Part shown: positions 7,005 to 8,225 of the stretch, piece by piece | Position numbering within the stretch: the first letter of the stretch is position 1 | How the letters are laid out: every line of letters starts with the position of its first letter | Source of the DNA: Chitinophagales bacterium | GTDB taxonomy: Bacteria > Bacteroidota > Bacteroidia > Chitinophagales > UBA2359 | Length of the DNA: 8,225 nucleotides | Direction: 5' to 3' | Assembly (NCBI GenBank): GCA_020629595.1 | Contig: JAHDDA010000006.1 | Span: forward strand, 1,453 to 9,677 | Notes under the pieces: generated by a model | The model's database searches: none | What the model saw: the letters and a program-made list of their open reading frames with translations, nothing else | What the model was told of the DNA's origin: nothing | Position numbers and translations under genes: made by a program

Positions 7005-8168
7005 TTATTTGTACGAAAACTCTCCAAACTCACTTTTAATAATAACTTCGTTTTGTGTTGCTTCTTCGCAATAACCAATAATTTTAGCCTCAATATTGAA
7101 TGCCTTAGCTAAATCTATCATCTTATTAGCAGCATTTTCATTCGTATAAACTTCTAATCTGTGTCCACAATTAAAAACTTGATACATTTCTTTGAAATTG
7201 GTTTTTGATTCGGTTTGAATTAACTTGAAAATAGCAGGTAAACTAAATAAGTTATTTTTAACAACTTTTATTCCATCAATAAATTTCAATACTTTTGTTT
7301 GAGCACCGCCTGTACAATGTATAATTCCAGAAATATCATTTTTGCAATTATCAAGTATTTGTTTAATTAAAGGAATATAAGTTCTTGTTGGCGATGTTAA
7401 TAGTTGCCCAACTTTTAAACCTGTTATTGCATCAATATCTGTCATTTTTTTTGAGCCAGTAAAAACAACTTCATCAGGAGTATTAGGGTCGAAAACCTCT
7501 GGAAAATTTTGAGCATAATACTTATTCAATACATCGTGGCGAGCCGAGGTTAATCCATTACTTCCAATACCAGAATTATATTCGGTTTCGTAAGTGCATT
7601 TTCCTGCTGATCCAAAACCTACAATAACATTTCCACCTTTAATGTTATTAACAACTAAATCCTCTCTCTTCATTCTAGCAAAAGCAGTATATCCTACATC
7701 TGCAGTTCTTACAATGTCTCCTACATCGGCTGTTTCGCCACCTGCTAAATGTATAGTTACATTAAGCGTTTGCATTTGATTAATAAACTTTTGTGTTCCA
7801 TTTATTAGGCTAGAGATTACTTCGGCTGGTATTAGATTTTTATTTCTTCCAATAGTAGATGAGAGAACAATATTATCTACACAACCAACTGCAGCCATAT
7901 CATCTAAATTCATTACAATAGCGTCTTGTACTACTTTTTCCCAAACTGATAAGTCGCCTGTTTCTTTCCACCATAAATAGGCTAATGATGTTTTTGTTCC
8001 AGCCGTATCGGCGTGCATTATATTACAATAAGCAGCATCATTGGCAACTATATCTGGCAATATTTTACAGAAAGCAAGTGGATAAAGCCCTTTATCTAAA
8101 TTTTTAATGGCTGCGTGTACTTCGGATTTGTTGGCAGAAACGCCTCTTTTTTCGTAACGTGATGACAT
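7005..8168 (-). CDS. purM: Phosphoribosylformylglycinamidine cyclo-ligase (AIR synthetase), Bacteroidota type
   Basis: Catalyses ATP-dependent closure of FGAM to aminoimidazole ribonucleotide, the fifth step of de novo purine synthesis, in the cytoplasm. The product has 387 residues, longer than the roughly 345-residue proteobacterial enzyme, and belongs to the divergent form common in Bacteroidota, recognisable by YEKRGVSANKSEVHAAI at the N-terminus and the WWKETGDLSVW stretch. PurM/ATP-grasp-like landmarks are HADTAGTK (52-59, the usual D-G-x-G-T-K position), MNLDDMAAVG (86-95), AGGETADVGD (142-151), SNGLTSAR (203-210), LLTSPTRTY (256-264), HCTGGAQTK (284-292) and FNCGHRLEV (332-340). The start is ATG at 8168 with an A-rich leader. 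The gene precedes gcvP by 91 bases. The two are linked only broadly, since glycine cleavage supplies the one-carbon folate used in purine synthesis. Some databases label this group only as AIR synthase-related protein, so function is inferred from family membership. Confidence 0.93.
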   Translation of the reverse strand: MSSRYEKRGVSANKSEVHAAIKNLDKGLYPLAFCKILPDIVANDAAYCNIMHADTAGTKTSLAYLWWKETGDLSVWEKVVQDAIVMNLDDMAAVGCVDNIVLSSTIGRNKNLIPAEVISSLINGTQKFINQMQTLNVTIHLAGGETADVGDIVRTADVGYTAFARMKREDLVVNNIKGGNVIVGFGSAGKCTYETEYNSGIGSNGLTSARHDVLNKYYAQNFPEVFDPNTPDEVVFTGSKKMTDIDAITGLKVGQLLTSPTRTYIPLIKQILDNCKNDISGIIHCTGGAQTKVLKFIDGIKVVKNNLFSLPAIFKLIQTESKTNFKEMYQVFNCGHRLEVYTNENAANKMIDLAKAFNIEAKIIGYCEEATQNEVIIKSEFGEFSYK

Positions 8169-8188
8169 TGAAACTTTGTTTTGGAATG

Positions 8189-8196
8189 CAAAGTTA
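8189..8196 (-). promoter_or_regulatory. Candidate -7 box for purM
   Basis: On the minus strand the site reads TAACTTTG, a full match to the Bacteroidota -7 consensus, about 20 bases upstream of the purM ATG. No TTG sits at the expected -33 distance; the sequence there is CCAATTC. If used, the leader would be very short, roughly 15 bases. The window ends 29 bases further upstream, so other upstream elements cannot be judged. Confidence 0.45.
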
Positions 8197-8225
8197 AAAC
8201 TATAAAAATTTGAATTGGCTATATT

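Noticed and set aside
1..8225. Mobile element, CRISPR array, defence or toxin-antitoxin system
   Set aside because: No transposase, integrase, nuclease, Cas or paired small toxin-like frames, and no regularly spaced repeats, were found. The genes are mostly core metabolism with compositionally similar neighbours.

Overview
The window is AT-rich chromosomal DNA from a member of the Bacteroidota, probably a Flavobacteriia-like lineage. The evidence is the long PurM variant typical of that phylum, a secreted protein with a Bacteroidota-style C-terminal module, signal peptides ending in -AQ, A-rich translation starts without Shine-Dalgarno sequences, and promoter-like sites of the TTG-N19-TAnnTTTG type. 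All six genes lie on the minus strand, so transcription runs from high to low coordinates. I see no tRNA, rRNA, CRISPR array, transposase or phage gene.

Layout in the direction of transcription: purM (purine synthesis) with a promoter-like box at the window edge; a 91-base gap with the best promoter in the window; gcvP (single-chain glycine decarboxylase P protein); 9 bases later a GTG-started, signal-less M23-type metallopeptidase domain protein; 45 bases later an exported rhodanese fused to a Bacteroidota surface-protein module with two dockerin-like calcium loops; 12 bases later a small exported protein of unknown function with four cysteines; a 173-base gap holding a compound inverted repeat and a -7 promoter box; and last a class-3-like aldehyde dehydrogenase that ends exactly at the window edge.

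The two metabolic genes connect loosely: GcvP feeds one-carbon units into the folate pool that purine synthesis draws on, and PurM is a purine enzyme. The close spacing of gcvP, the M23 gene, the rhodanese gene and the small exported gene suggests read-through transcription, but not a shared function. The accessory interest lies in three things: the signal-less M23 protein, which resembles the middle domain of large kinase/aminotransferase fusion proteins; the unusual exported rhodanese-dockerin fusion; and its uncharacterised exported neighbour. No gene set here can be called a new system with confidence.
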